Below are positions 41,872 through 48,628 of a stretch of 49,645 bases of DNA, piece after piece. The notes below the pieces were generated by a model. It worked only from the letters and a program-made list of their open reading frames with translations. It was not told where the DNA came from and did no database searches. Position numbers and translations under genes: made by a program. This DNA comes from an uncultured Selenomonadales bacterium. Its GTDB lineage: Bacteria > Bacillota > Negativicutes > Selenomonadales > Selenomonadaceae. Location of the stretch: NCBI GenBank assembly GCA_947304355.1, contig CAMZAX010000018.1, forward strand, positions 1 through 49,645, read 5' to 3'. Each line of letters begins with the position of its first letter. The first letter of the stretch is position 1.

Positions 41872-43059
41872 TCAATCGTCTCCTTTGATAAAATCCGTCC
41901 CCAAGACGCGGCGCACTTCGGCGAGCGTCGTGACACCTGCGCGGATTTTTTCCAAAGCGTCGTCCGCCAAAGTTTTCAAACCGGCGTCAAGGGCAATGCT
42001 TCTGATTTCGTCCAAATCGCGGCTTGTCAGAATCAGCGAGCGCAAATTTTTATCGACGTGCAAGATTTCATGAAGTGCGATTCGTCCGCTGTAACCCGTC
42101 CCGCGACATTCGGGGCAACCGACCGCCTCAAACGTGCCGTCCGCGCAGATTTTCTTGCAATGCGGGCAGAGCCGACGAACAAGCCGCTGTGCCACCACGC
42201 CGTTAAGGGTCGCCGCCAAAAGATACGGTTCAACACCCATTTCCAACATACGGAAAACCGCGCTGCACGAGTCGTTGGCGTGAAGTGTCGTAAAAATCAA
42301 ATGACCCGTGAGCGCGGCGCGTACCGCTATTTTGGAAGTCTCGGCGTCGCGTGCCTCCCCGACCATCAAAACGTTGCAATCCATGCGCAACATCGCACGC
42401 AAGCCCGCCGCGAACGTCAAGCCGTTTTTCTCGTTGACTTGCACTTGGCTGATTCCTTCGACGTGCTGTTCAATCGGATCTTCCAACGTCATTATCGAAC
42501 GCGACGGGCGATTGAGTTCGCGCAACGCGGCGTAAAGCGTCGTCGACTTGCCCGAATTCATCGGTCCCGTCAAAATTATCATGCCCGCCGACGCGTCAAT
42601 CATTTGCCGAAAAATTTTCTCGTTCGCCGCTGCGAAGCCCAAATCGTGCAAGTTGTTCAGTTCAAGCGACGAATCGAGCAGGCGTATCGTCACGCTCTCC
42701 GCGCCAAATGACGGCATACTTGCCACGCGCATTTCGACGTTGCCGAATTGAATTGCGCCGTCCAAAGGTTGAAACGCCGTCGCCGTGTCCATGCGCGCCA
42801 AAATTTTTATCCGCGAAGTCAGCGCGTCAGCCAACGACAGCGGCAACGCTTGATGCAATTCCTGTAAGTGCCCGTCGATTCGATAACGCACGCGCAACGA
42901 TTTTTCATACGGCTCAAGGTGCAAGTCCGACGCCCGCATTTTTATCGCGAACTCGAAAATCAGATTCACCAGCTCCACAATCGCCCGCGACGACGATCCC
43001 GCGAAGTTGTGCCGCTCCATGTGAATCAGTTTCCTAAGCCGCTCGTCGAAGTCCGTCAT
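41872..43059 (-). CDS. GspE/PilB-type secretion ATPase, short form
   Basis: 395-residue hexameric ATPase of type II secretion or type IV pili. Walker A GPMNSGKST (165-173), Asp box TLEDPIEQHVEG, Walker B LMVGEARDAETSK, His box TGHLIFTTLHAND, and the tetracysteine CPHCKK...CPECRG. The N-terminal domain of PilB/GspE (about 150 residues) is missing. Its ATG overlaps the aroE stop (ATGA). No other pilus gene is near except the short prepilin peptidase at 5418, so the system is dispersed or reduced. Confidence 0.9.
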   Translation of the reverse strand: MTDFDERLRKLIHMERHNFAGSSSRAIVELVNLIFEFAIKMRASDLHLEPYEKSLRVRYRIDGHLQELHQALPLSLADALTSRIKILARMDTATAFQPLDGAIQFGNVEMRVASMPSFGAESVTIRLLDSSLELNNLHDLGFAAANEKIFRQMIDASAGMIILTGPMNSGKSTTLYAALRELNRPSRSIMTLEDPIEQHVEGISQVQVNEKNGLTFAAGLRAMLRMDCNVLMVGEARDAETSKIAVRAALTGHLIFTTLHANDSCSAVFRMLEMGVEPYLLAATLNGVVAQRLVRRLCPHCKKICADGTFEAVGCPECRGTGYSGRIALHEILHVDKNLRSLILTSRDLDEIRSIALDAGLKTLADDALEKIRAGVTTLAEVRRVLGTDFIKGDD

Positions 43060-43913
43060 TTGATGTGAAGCCCCGACTCCAACGCCGCCTTCATGACTTC
43101 CAAGTCCGGCAATTCGTCCGTGTAAAGCCGATAAGATTCTCTGCCCTGCAACAGCAACATCGACAGTCCGTCAAGCGTAGGGTAGCCGAGCTCCCGCGCA
43201 GTCCGCAACAATTTCGTTTCGGCGGGGTTGTAGATTATGTCGTAGACCAGCGCGCCTTCGGGCAACAGCGACAAATCGACAGGCGGCATGTCGTCGACTT
43301 CGGGATACATGCCCAGCGGCGTCGTGTTGATAACTATGTCCGCCGTCTTCATCATTTCATGAAAATCGTAAGAATACCAATCGAAGCCCTCGACGTGTCC
43401 GTAATTCAGGAAGTCTTTGGCAAGCGCGTCTGCTTTTTGTTCGTTGCGAGCACCGATTATCACGCTCTCCGCGCGACGCTTGCACAAGCCCCACAAGATT
43501 GCACGAGCCGCGCCGCCCGCGCCCAAGATAACCGCGTTGCTGTCCTCAATCAAAAAATTCGCTTCGTGCAACGCGGCAAGAAAGCCGTAAACGTCGGTAT
43601 TGTAGCCCGTCAATATGCCGCCGTCGTTTACGACAGTGTTGACCGCGCCGATTATCATTGCGTCCGCGTCCACAGCGTCCAAGAACTTCATTATCGTCGA
43701 CTTGTGCGGAATCGTCACATTCGCGCCCCGAAAGTTCAAGCCCTTGAGCCCTTCGACCGCAAAGTAAAGCTTGCCCGCGTGCACAGGCAACGGTATGTAA
43801 TTGTAATTCGGGAAGCCCGCCGCGTCGAACGCCGCCCGGTAGATTCGCGGCGACATCGAGTGACCTACGGGGTTGCCGAGGATGCCGAAATTTTTTATCT
43901 CTGAAGAACCCAT
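43056..43913 (-). CDS. aroE: Shikimate dehydrogenase
   Basis: 285 residues; reduces 3-dehydroshikimate with NADPH in aromatic amino acid synthesis. GNPVGHSMSPRIYRAAF (shikimate binding), NVTIPHK with K71, GYNTDVYGF with catalytic Asp, and GAGGAARA dinucleotide loop. GGGAG precedes ATG 43913; the longer frame to 43994 crosses the promoter and is rejected. Divergent from the first type I toxin module; its predicted -35 overlaps that module's -35. Confidence 0.95.
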   Translation of the reverse strand: MGSSEIKNFGILGNPVGHSMSPRIYRAAFDAAGFPNYNYIPLPVHAGKLYFAVEGLKGLNFRGANVTIPHKSTIMKFLDAVDADAMIIGAVNTVVNDGGILTGYNTDVYGFLAALHEANFLIEDSNAVILGAGGAARAILWGLCKRRAESVIIGARNEQKADALAKDFLNYGHVEGFDWYSYDFHEMMKTADIVINTTPLGMYPEVDDMPPVDLSLLPEGALVYDIIYNPAETKLLRTARELGYPTLDGLSMLLLQGRESYRLYTDELPDLEVMKAALESGLHIK

Positions 43914-43965
43914 TTGAAAAGCTCCCTTCGTTTGCGATTTATGACAGACTGCTTGAAACAACGCA

Positions 43966-43994
43966 TATCTATCACAAACCCGCCGCGTTGTCAA
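43966..43994 (-). promoter_or_regulatory. aroE promoter, sharing its -35 with toxin module 1
   Basis: Minus strand TTGACA (43994-43989), 17 bases, TAGATA (43971-43966). The -35 overlaps the plus-strand TTGTCA of toxin 1 at the heptamer TTGTCAA. It is positionally homologous to the antisense promoter at 44332-44360. Confidence 0.65.
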
Positions 43995-44016
43995 ATTGTG
44001 GACAGCCTGCTATAAT
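43988..44016 (+). promoter_or_regulatory. Toxin 1 promoter
   Basis: TTGTCA (43988-43993), 17 bases, TATAAT (44011-44016). Predicted start near 44023, at the 5' stem AATGCT/AGCATT (44023-44049). Confidence 0.8.
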
Positions 44017-44022
44017 CGCGCC

Positions 44023-44067
44023 AATGCTACCACTTCCAACTACAGCATTAATTCAGCACGGAAGGAG
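44023..44067 (+). promoter_or_regulatory. 5' stem-loop and Shine-Dalgarno region of toxin 1
   Basis: AATGCT (44023-44028) pairs with AGCATT (44044-44049); its loop CCACTTCC can partly pair with GGAAGGAGG (44060-44068), which would hide the ribosome site. The same leader is repeated almost exactly at 44389-44433. Confidence 0.55.
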
Positions 44068-44092
44068 GTGTTAAGTATGCAGGAACTACTCG
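44068..44092 (+). repeat. Direct repeat 1, copy in toxin 1 start region
   Basis: 25 bases covering the start codon; 22 of 25 match 44282-44306, and two of the three differences keep G-U pairing in an antisense duplex. The start codon lies inside. Confidence 0.8.
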
Positions 44093-44172
44093 TGAACGCA
44101 GCGGTGAACTTCGCAGTCGACGTGGCGGCAATTCTCGTCGCAACCTACATCTATGACCGCTGGTTCAAGTAA
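44077..44172 (+). CDS. Toxin 1: 31-residue hydrophobic peptide, par/Fst-like module
   Basis: Tiny ORF with a strong AAGGAGG site. The peptide starts MQELLVNAAVNFAVD, has one membrane-spanning stretch (about residues 5-24), and ends ATYIYDRWFK with a charged tail. Length, topology and surrounding RNA elements match type I toxins of the Fst/par group, which insert in the membrane. The promoter, 5' stem-loop, shared terminator and convergent antisense RNA with a repeat of this start region are all present. It shares the C-terminal YIYDxFxK pattern with toxin 2. Toxicity is inferred. Confidence 0.75.
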   Translation: MQELLVNAAVNFAVDVAAILVATYIYDRWFK

Positions 44173-44229
44173 TGTAGCAGATCGTTCCTCCGGGTGCCCT
44201 TGACAATCGGTCTCGTCAACCGGTTAGGC

Positions 44230-44281
44230 AAAACGAAGACCCCGTGCAGTTCGTCACTCTGCGCGGGGTTTCTCTTCGTTT
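44230..44281. terminator. Bidirectional terminator of module 1
   Basis: AAACGAAGA and CCCCG-TGCAG pair with CTGCG-CGGGG and TCTTCGTTT around TTCGTCACT. T-rich on both strands, so it can end toxin mRNA and antisense RNA. Confidence 0.8.
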
Positions 44282-44306
44282 GTGTTAAATATGCAGAATC
44301 TACTCG
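44282..44306 (+). repeat. Direct repeat 1, copy within antisense RNA 1
   Basis: Plus-strand copy of 44068-44092; its complement is transcribed in antisense RNA 1. It is not followed by an ORF. Confidence 0.8.
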
Positions 44307-44331
44307 CTGGTGTTTCTTAAGTAGCAATTAT

Positions 44332-44360
44332 AATGTACCACACTCGCGCCGCGTTGTCAA
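44332..44360 (-). promoter_or_regulatory. Antisense RNA 1 promoter
   Basis: Minus strand TTGACA (44360-44355), 17 bases, TACATT (44337-44332). The -35 overlaps the plus-strand TTGTCA of toxin 2 (44354-44359), so the two modules share this element. Confidence 0.75.
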
Positions 44361-44382
44361 ATCGTGGACGCCCTGCTATAAT
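44354..44382 (+). promoter_or_regulatory. Toxin 2 promoter
   Basis: TTGTCA (44354-44359), 17 bases, TATAAT (44377-44382). Start expected at 44389, at AATGCT as in module 1. Confidence 0.8.
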
Positions 44383-44433
44383 CTCGCCAATGCTACCACT
44401 TCCAACTACAGCATTAATTCAGCACGGAAGGAG

Positions 44434-44462
44434 GTGATAGTTATGGCGACTGTCATCACGTC
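44434..44462 (+). repeat. Direct repeat 2, copy in toxin 2 start region
   Basis: 29 bases containing the ATG; 24 of 29 match 44633-44661, with mismatches confined to the centre. The repeat does not match direct repeat 1. Confidence 0.8.
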
Positions 44463-44526
44463 GCTTGTCGTCGGTGTGGTTTCCAGCATTATCGGGGCTT
44501 ACATTTACGACAAGTTCATCAAGTAA
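44443..44526 (+). CDS. Toxin 2: 27-residue hydrophobic peptide, par/Fst-like module
   Basis: Second tiny ORF, beginning MATVITSLVVGVVSSI with a single hydrophobic helix and ending GAYIYDKFIK. The GGAAGGAGG site and 5' leader are near identical to module 1, but the N-terminal coding part is different, matching its own antisense repeat. The shared tail YIYDxFxK suggests a conserved functional end. The same type I toxin interpretation applies. It is 366 bases downstream of toxin 1 in a tandem duplication. Confidence 0.75.
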   Translation: MATVITSLVVGVVSSIIGAYIYDKFIK

Positions 44527-44582
44527 GTAGCAGATCGTTCAACCGGATGCCCCTGACAATCGGTCTCATCAATCGGTTAGGC

Positions 44583-44632
44583 AAAACGAAGACCCCGTCG
44601 GTTCATCACTCCGGCGGGGTTTCTCTTCGTTT
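44583..44632. terminator. Bidirectional terminator of module 2
   Basis: Same hairpin as module 1 but the inner stem is GTCGG/CCGGC instead of GTGCAG/CTGCG, a compensated change, which supports the folded structure. Confidence 0.8.
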
Positions 44633-44661
44633 GTGATAGTTACGACTCGTGTCATCACGTC
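44633..44661 (+). repeat. Direct repeat 2, copy within antisense RNA 2
   Basis: Plus-strand copy of 44434-44462; its complement lies in antisense RNA 2 near its 5' part. Confidence 0.8.
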
Positions 44662-44684
44662 TTATGTCATTATGTCGCAACAAA

Positions 44685-44713
44685 AATGTAACATACGCAA
44701 AAATTTTTGTCAA
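44685..44713 (-). promoter_or_regulatory. Antisense RNA 2 promoter
   Basis: Minus strand TTGACA (44713-44708), 17 bases, TACATT (44690-44685). Same boxes and spacing as antisense promoter 1. Confidence 0.75.
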
Positions 44714-44780
44714 TCGGTTAGGCAAAACGAAGACCCCGTGCAGTTCGTCACGCTGCGTGGGGGGGGTTTTCGTTCGGTTT
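44714..44780. terminator. Third terminator copy, GH32 gene end, with G8 run
   Basis: Begins with the same ATCGGTTAGGCAAAACGAAG as modules 1 and 2; the right arm has eight G (44759-44766) where copy 1 has four. It sits downstream of the minus-strand GH32 gene and probably terminates it. It is a relic of a third module. Confidence 0.65.
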
Positions 44781-44788
44781 AATGAAGT

Positions 44789-46339
44789 TTATTTGAGGAA
44801 CGGGAACTTTTTCTTCAAGTCTTCGGACGCCTCGTCTTTCAGGTGCGGGTGCGGCATGCCGAAGTCCAGCTTGTAGAATTCCAACGAATCGATTTCAAGC
44901 AATTCGTTTTCGGGCACAAAGATAATTTTCTGCGAAGTGCGCTTGGGATAAATCCGCGCCGACATGACTTCCGCGCCGTCGTTGATGAAAACTTCCACGC
45001 TTGAGCGGTCGATAAAGATGTGGAGCTTGATTTTGTCTTGCGGCTCAATTTGGATTTCGCGAACGGAAGTGAAACCGCCGATGGGTTCGCCGGCGTTGGT
45101 GCGGTCGAACTTGAACGTGCCGGTCGAATTGTAAGTCAACACGGTCTGTTCGATATCGGAGGCGCGCAGGGCAATGGAAAATTTCTTGGATTCCGCCGCG
45201 TCAATCGTCAAGACGAGTTCGCAAGCCTCACCCGCAACGCCGTCAAAGGTCGTCGCCTCGTCAATCACAACGTCTTTGAGCGTTATCGGCTTCCACTTGC
45301 GGAGCTTTTGCAATTCGGGCACGGGCGTGGAGAAAATCTTTCCGTCCTTGACGTGAAGTTCGCGGGGGATGCTCATGTGTCCCGCCCAGCCGTCACGGGT
45401 CTCGTGCATTTCGACGTTCCACATGTCCAGCCAACCGATCATGACCGTGCGTCCGTCGGGCGTCTGCATGATTTGCGGCGCGTAGAAATCAAAGCCCTTG
45501 TCGAGATATTGAAAATCGCCGTGCGTAAAGAGTCCGTTCCTGTAGTTGAGCTTGCCGATAAGCACGCCCGCTACCTTGTCGAAATAAAATCTGCCGTCGT
45601 CGGTCGGCAAGTCCATCGGCGAGAAAACAAGCACGTCTTCCCCGTCAATCTCCGCGAAGTTCGGGCATTCCCACATGCCGCCGAGAGTTCCGTCACTGCG
45701 CGCGGAAATGGCTTTGCACCGCCAAGATTTGGTCAAGTCTTTCGATTCGAACAAAAGGATTTGCCCGTGCGCCATATCGGGCGTGCGCGAGCCGAGTACC
45801 GCGTAATATTTGCCGTTGTGAATCCAAACTTTCGGGTCGCGAATATCGTGGATGGAAACGTCTTTGTCCGCAACTTCAATCTCTTCGATAATCGGATTCT
45901 TTGCGGACTTTTCAAAGTGAATGCCGTCTTCCGAGCTTGCAAGGCACTGGAATTCGATATGAGCGAAACCTATCGCGGCTTCTTCCTCCGGCGTCGCGCT
46001 GAGGTGCCCGGTGTACATCAAGTAAAGCTTGCCGTCCTTTTCGATGGCGGAACCCGAAAAACATCCGCCACCCGCCTCGTAGGGTTCTTCGGGCGTCAAA
46101 GCAATGGGCAAGTGCTTCCAATAAGCCAAATCGTCGCTTACGACGTGCCCCCAATGCATCGGACCCCAGCGCGGTTCATACGGGTAATGCTGATAGAAAA
46201 AATGGTATTGCCCTTTGTAAAAGCACATGCCGTTGGGGTCGTTGCACCAACCGAACGGCGGCGCAATGTGATAGCGCGGATACCAACGGGCGTCGGTTAT
46301 CTGCGCGAAGGGTTGAAAGTTTTCAATCTGTTCTGCCAT
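44789..46339 (-). CDS. Sucrose-6-phosphate hydrolase / beta-fructofuranosidase (GH32)
   Basis: Intracellular glycoside hydrolase of 516 residues, cleaving sucrose (phosphate) or fructans. Nucleophile in WCNDPNG (D34), RDPKV (transition-state Asp), WECPNF (acid/base Glu), and a C-terminal beta-sandwich (IFIDRSSVEVFINDG). No signal peptide. AAAGGAG precedes ATG 46339. It lies downstream of pfkA copy 2 and an AtpZ-like gene, consistent with a sucrose-to-glycolysis operon, although no sucrose PTS or fructokinase is in view. scrB or sacA naming is left open. Confidence 0.92.
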   Translation of the reverse strand: MAEQIENFQPFAQITDARWYPRYHIAPPFGWCNDPNGMCFYKGQYHFFYQHYPYEPRWGPMHWGHVVSDDLAYWKHLPIALTPEEPYEAGGGCFSGSAIEKDGKLYLMYTGHLSATPEEEAAIGFAHIEFQCLASSEDGIHFEKSAKNPIIEEIEVADKDVSIHDIRDPKVWIHNGKYYAVLGSRTPDMAHGQILLFESKDLTKSWRCKAISARSDGTLGGMWECPNFAEIDGEDVLVFSPMDLPTDDGRFYFDKVAGVLIGKLNYRNGLFTHGDFQYLDKGFDFYAPQIMQTPDGRTVMIGWLDMWNVEMHETRDGWAGHMSIPRELHVKDGKIFSTPVPELQKLRKWKPITLKDVVIDEATTFDGVAGEACELVLTIDAAESKKFSIALRASDIEQTVLTYNSTGTFKFDRTNAGEPIGGFTSVREIQIEPQDKIKLHIFIDRSSVEVFINDGAEVMSARIYPKRTSQKIIFVPENELLEIDSLEFYKLDFGMPHPHLKDEASEDLKKKFPFLK

Positions 46340-46351
46340 AAGATCACTCCT

Positions 46352-46558
46352 TTAAACGAATCCGTGGTATTTGAGCTGCCGATAGAGCGACAAGCCCGCG
46401 ACGGGGAAGCCGATAAAAATTCCGCAAAGCCGCCCTTTGCCGCCTAGTGCAAAATAATCGTCGACAAACCCGCCAATATACAAGCAGATAAAAATTACGG
46501 CGGCGATATAAATCCCAACGCCTGAGAGAATCGCCGCCGCTTTCCAAAAATTGTTCAT
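46352..46558 (-). CDS. AtpZ/AtpI-like small membrane protein
   Basis: 68 residues, two membrane segments (residues 8-28, 42-60), ending GLSLYRQLKYHGFV. The pattern (GIYIAAVIFICLYIGGFVDD, G..GIFIGF) resembles the AtpZ/AtpI family, which assists ATP synthase c-ring assembly or ion transport, but the gene is away from atp genes. It starts three bases after the pfkA stop without a clear ribosome site, so coupled translation is likely. Low certainty on function. Confidence 0.7.
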   Translation of the reverse strand: MNNFWKAAAILSGVGIYIAAVIFICLYIGGFVDDYFALGGKGRLCGIFIGFPVAGLSLYRQLKYHGFV

Positions 46559-46561
46559 ATC

Positions 46562-47524
46562 TTAGACAAGCACGCTCGCCAAACGAACAAGTTCGGGGTC
46601 GAGCGGCTTTTTGTTGTTGACCGAATCAAACAAGTTAATCGAAACGACTTTGCCTTCGTCGAAACCGAAGACGACATCCGAGACGCCCGAAATGATTGCC
46701 AATGCCGCGCGTTCGCCGAGTTGGGAAGCCTTCATGCGGTCTTCGACAGTCGGGGAGCCGCCGCGCTGAATGTGACCGAGAATCGATACGCGGGTATCAA
46801 TGCCGGTTTTTTCTTCGACGACGTTTTTCAAGCCGACGCCGCTGCATGCGCCTTCCGCCACGACGATTATGCTGTAGCGGCGACCGCTCTTGTACGATTC
46901 GACGATTTCGGCGCAGATTTCGTCAATGTCGTATTTGACTTCGGGAACGATGATGTATTCCGCGCCGGAGGCAATGCCCGAAACCATCGCCAGCCAGCCG
47001 GACGTATGACCCATGACTTCGACGACCATGATGCGGCGGTGCGCCGACGCCGTGTCGCGCAATTTGTTTATCGCCTCGACGGCAGTGTTGGCCGCCGTGT
47101 CGCAACCGATTGTATAGTCCGTGCCCCAGACGTCGTTGTCGATTGTGCCGGGCAAGCCGACAATCGGAATGCCGCCCATCTTCGAAAGGAGCGAACCGCC
47201 CGTCAACGAGCCGTCGCCGCCGATTATGACCAGACCTTCGATGCCGTGTTTTTGCAGGTTCTCCAATCCCTTGCGGCGTCCTTCTTCCGTCTTGAACTCT
47301 TTGCAACGAGCCGTGCCCAAGAACGTGCCGCCGCGCTGAATCAAATCGCTGACGCTGCGACGTTCCAACTCTTTAATATCGTCGGCAAGCATGCCTCTGT
47401 AACCGTTATAAATGCCGTAGACCTTAACACCTTCAAAAAGTGCCGTTCTCACGACTGCACGAGCCGCCGCGTTCATGCCGGGGCTGTCGCCCCCGCTTGT
47501 CATCACCGCGATACTTTTCAGCAT
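46562..47524 (-). CDS. pfkA: 6-phosphofructokinase (ATP-type), copy 2
   Basis: 320 residues, roughly two thirds identical by eye to the copy at 21616. MTSGGDSPGMNAAARAV, GGDGSLTGG, PGTIDNDVWGTDYTIG and LGHIQRGGSPT are intact. ATG 47524 follows GGGAGGGG. Lies upstream of an AtpZ-like gene and the GH32 hydrolase, suggesting a sucrose-associated isozyme. The differences (for example YNGYRGMLADD and the C-terminal half) may alter allostery. Confidence 0.95.
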   Translation of the reverse strand: MLKSIAVMTSGGDSPGMNAAARAVVRTALFEGVKVYGIYNGYRGMLADDIKELERRSVSDLIQRGGTFLGTARCKEFKTEEGRRKGLENLQKHGIEGLVIIGGDGSLTGGSLLSKMGGIPIVGLPGTIDNDVWGTDYTIGCDTAANTAVEAINKLRDTASAHRRIMVVEVMGHTSGWLAMVSGIASGAEYIIVPEVKYDIDEICAEIVESYKSGRRYSIIVVAEGACSGVGLKNVVEEKTGIDTRVSILGHIQRGGSPTVEDRMKASQLGERAALAIISGVSDVVFGFDEGKVVSINLFDSVNNKKPLDPELVRLASVLV

Positions 47525-47632
47525 AAATTGTCCCCTCCCACTGTCTTCTAAGCTTAAGATACTGCCGCAAATATTTTAAAGAATTTCGTTGCAAAAGTAA
47601 AGCGAATTTTCGGCGCGTTGCTTGAAAAAAAT

Positions 47633-47661
47633 TTGACTGCCGCGTCTTCCTGGGCTAAAAT
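47633..47661 (+). promoter_or_regulatory. HNH endonuclease gene promoter
   Basis: TTGACT (47633-47638), 17 bases, TAAAAT (47656-47661), followed by a leader with an AGGGCGGT/ACCGCTCT hairpin and AAGGAG. Confidence 0.6.
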
Positions 47662-47746
47662 TAGTTCTGTTAGCAAACCAAACGCCAGGGCGGTAGTCGC
47701 AGTCATTATAAACCGCTCTGAGCCAAAAAGCAAGGAGTTGGTTTAA

Positions 47747-48514
47747 ATGATTAGCGAATCGCAACGCCGCCGCTACAAACAAGCCAAGCTCGCTTATCAG
47801 GCGTTCATCAAGCTGTATCCGCTCGGTCTTGACGACCTCGAAGGCGAAGAATGGCGCGACATCAAAGGTTACGAAGGCGGCTACAAAGTCAGCAACTTCG
47901 GACGTGTCAAGTCTTTCTGCAAGGGCAAAGCGAGAATTATTAAGCCCATGATTAACAGTGGATATTTGTATGTCGTACTTTTCAAAAACGGTGTGTCGAA
48001 AAGTTTTTACATCCATAAACTCGTAGCCATAACCTTCATCTCTAATCTCGACGGCAAGAGTGAAATCAATCACATAGATGCCTTTAAGCTTAACAACTAT
48101 GTCGATAATCTGGAGTGGGTTACTCACGCTCAGAACATGGGGCACGCTGGCGAAATGGGTTTAATTAAATCTTTGCAAGGCGAAGACCACAAAAAAGCCG
48201 TGCTCACTAATGCCGACGCCGCTTATATTCGCGAAAATCCCGACGGCTTGACGGGCGTGGAGCTTGCCAAAAAGTTCGGCGTAATGCCTGCGATAATATA
48301 CAATATCCAAATAGGTAGAAGTTACAAGACGGCGGGCGGCAACATTCGCGAGAAAAGGGCACATCCGCCCAATCGCATTCCTGACGAGATTCGCGCTGAA
48401 ATTCGTCGCCTTTACGTAAAAGGTTCGTCGGCATTCGCTGTAGAGGCTCTCGCAAAGAAGTTTGGACTTGTAAAGTCAACCATTTACAGAATCATCCGCG
48501 AAGGCGACAGCTGA
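47747..48514 (+). CDS. Free-standing HNH endonuclease with NUMOD4 and HTH domains
   Basis: 255 residues. NUMOD4 (EEWRDIKGYEGGYKVSNFGRVKS) is at 35-57 (quoted in part: GYKVSNFGRVKS), an HNH nuclease at about 85-125 (H90, NHIDAFKLNN), and two HTH-like segments at 153-190 and 212-250 (VEALAKKFGLVKSTIYRI). This set is typical of phage or intron homing endonucleases, which nick specific DNA and spread. No intron or phage gene surrounds it, so it is probably a selfish free-standing gene. AAGGAG precedes ATG 47747. Confidence 0.85.
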   Translation: MISESQRRRYKQAKLAYQAFIKLYPLGLDDLEGEEWRDIKGYEGGYKVSNFGRVKSFCKGKARIIKPMINSGYLYVVLFKNGVSKSFYIHKLVAITFISNLDGKSEINHIDAFKLNNYVDNLEWVTHAQNMGHAGEMGLIKSLQGEDHKKAVLTNADAAYIRENPDGLTGVELAKKFGVMPAIIYNIQIGRSYKTAGGNIREKRAHPPNRIPDEIRAEIRRLYVKGSSAFAVEALAKKFGLVKSTIYRIIREGDS

Positions 48515-48540
48515 AAGTCTCTGCGCGGCAAGCAAAAAAA

Positions 48541-48572
48541 TTATCCCCGTTCAAACGAGCAGGAATTTTTTT
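48541..48572 (+). terminator. Probable terminator
   Basis: TCCCCGTT-CAAA-CGAGCAGGA imperfect stem then TTTTTTT. Confidence 0.55.
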
Positions 48573-48628
48573 ACGCGCGGCGAATTACCACGCGGAATCT
48601 AATTTTAACGCAAAGGGAGATGATTTTC

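Larger units (their letters stand above)
44230..44325 (-). ncRNA. Predicted antisense antitoxin RNA 1
   Basis: About 95 nt from the promoter at 44332-44360, running leftward through a repeat of the toxin 1 start region and ending at the shared hairpin. It would pair with the toxin 1 start codon region in trans-like fashion and with the terminator by direct antisense overlap, as RNA II does in par. No expression evidence. Confidence 0.65.
44583..44678 (-). ncRNA. Predicted antisense antitoxin RNA 2
   Basis: About 95 nt from the promoter at 44685-44713 leftward through direct repeat 2 to the shared hairpin. Complementary to the toxin 2 start region. No expression evidence. Confidence 0.65.

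Noticed and set aside
44194..44526. 110-codon ORF running into toxin 2
   Set aside because: It crosses terminator 1 and promoter 2; the small ORF at 44443 has the strong SD.
45020..46447. 475-codon plus-strand ORF opposite the GH32 gene
   Set aside because: Antisense shadow of a clearly recognised enzyme; the translation has no family features and low-complexity composition.
47576..48145. 189-codon minus-strand ORF opposite the HNH gene
   Set aside because: Antisense shadow; the plus-strand gene has NUMOD4 and HNH motifs, promoter and SD.
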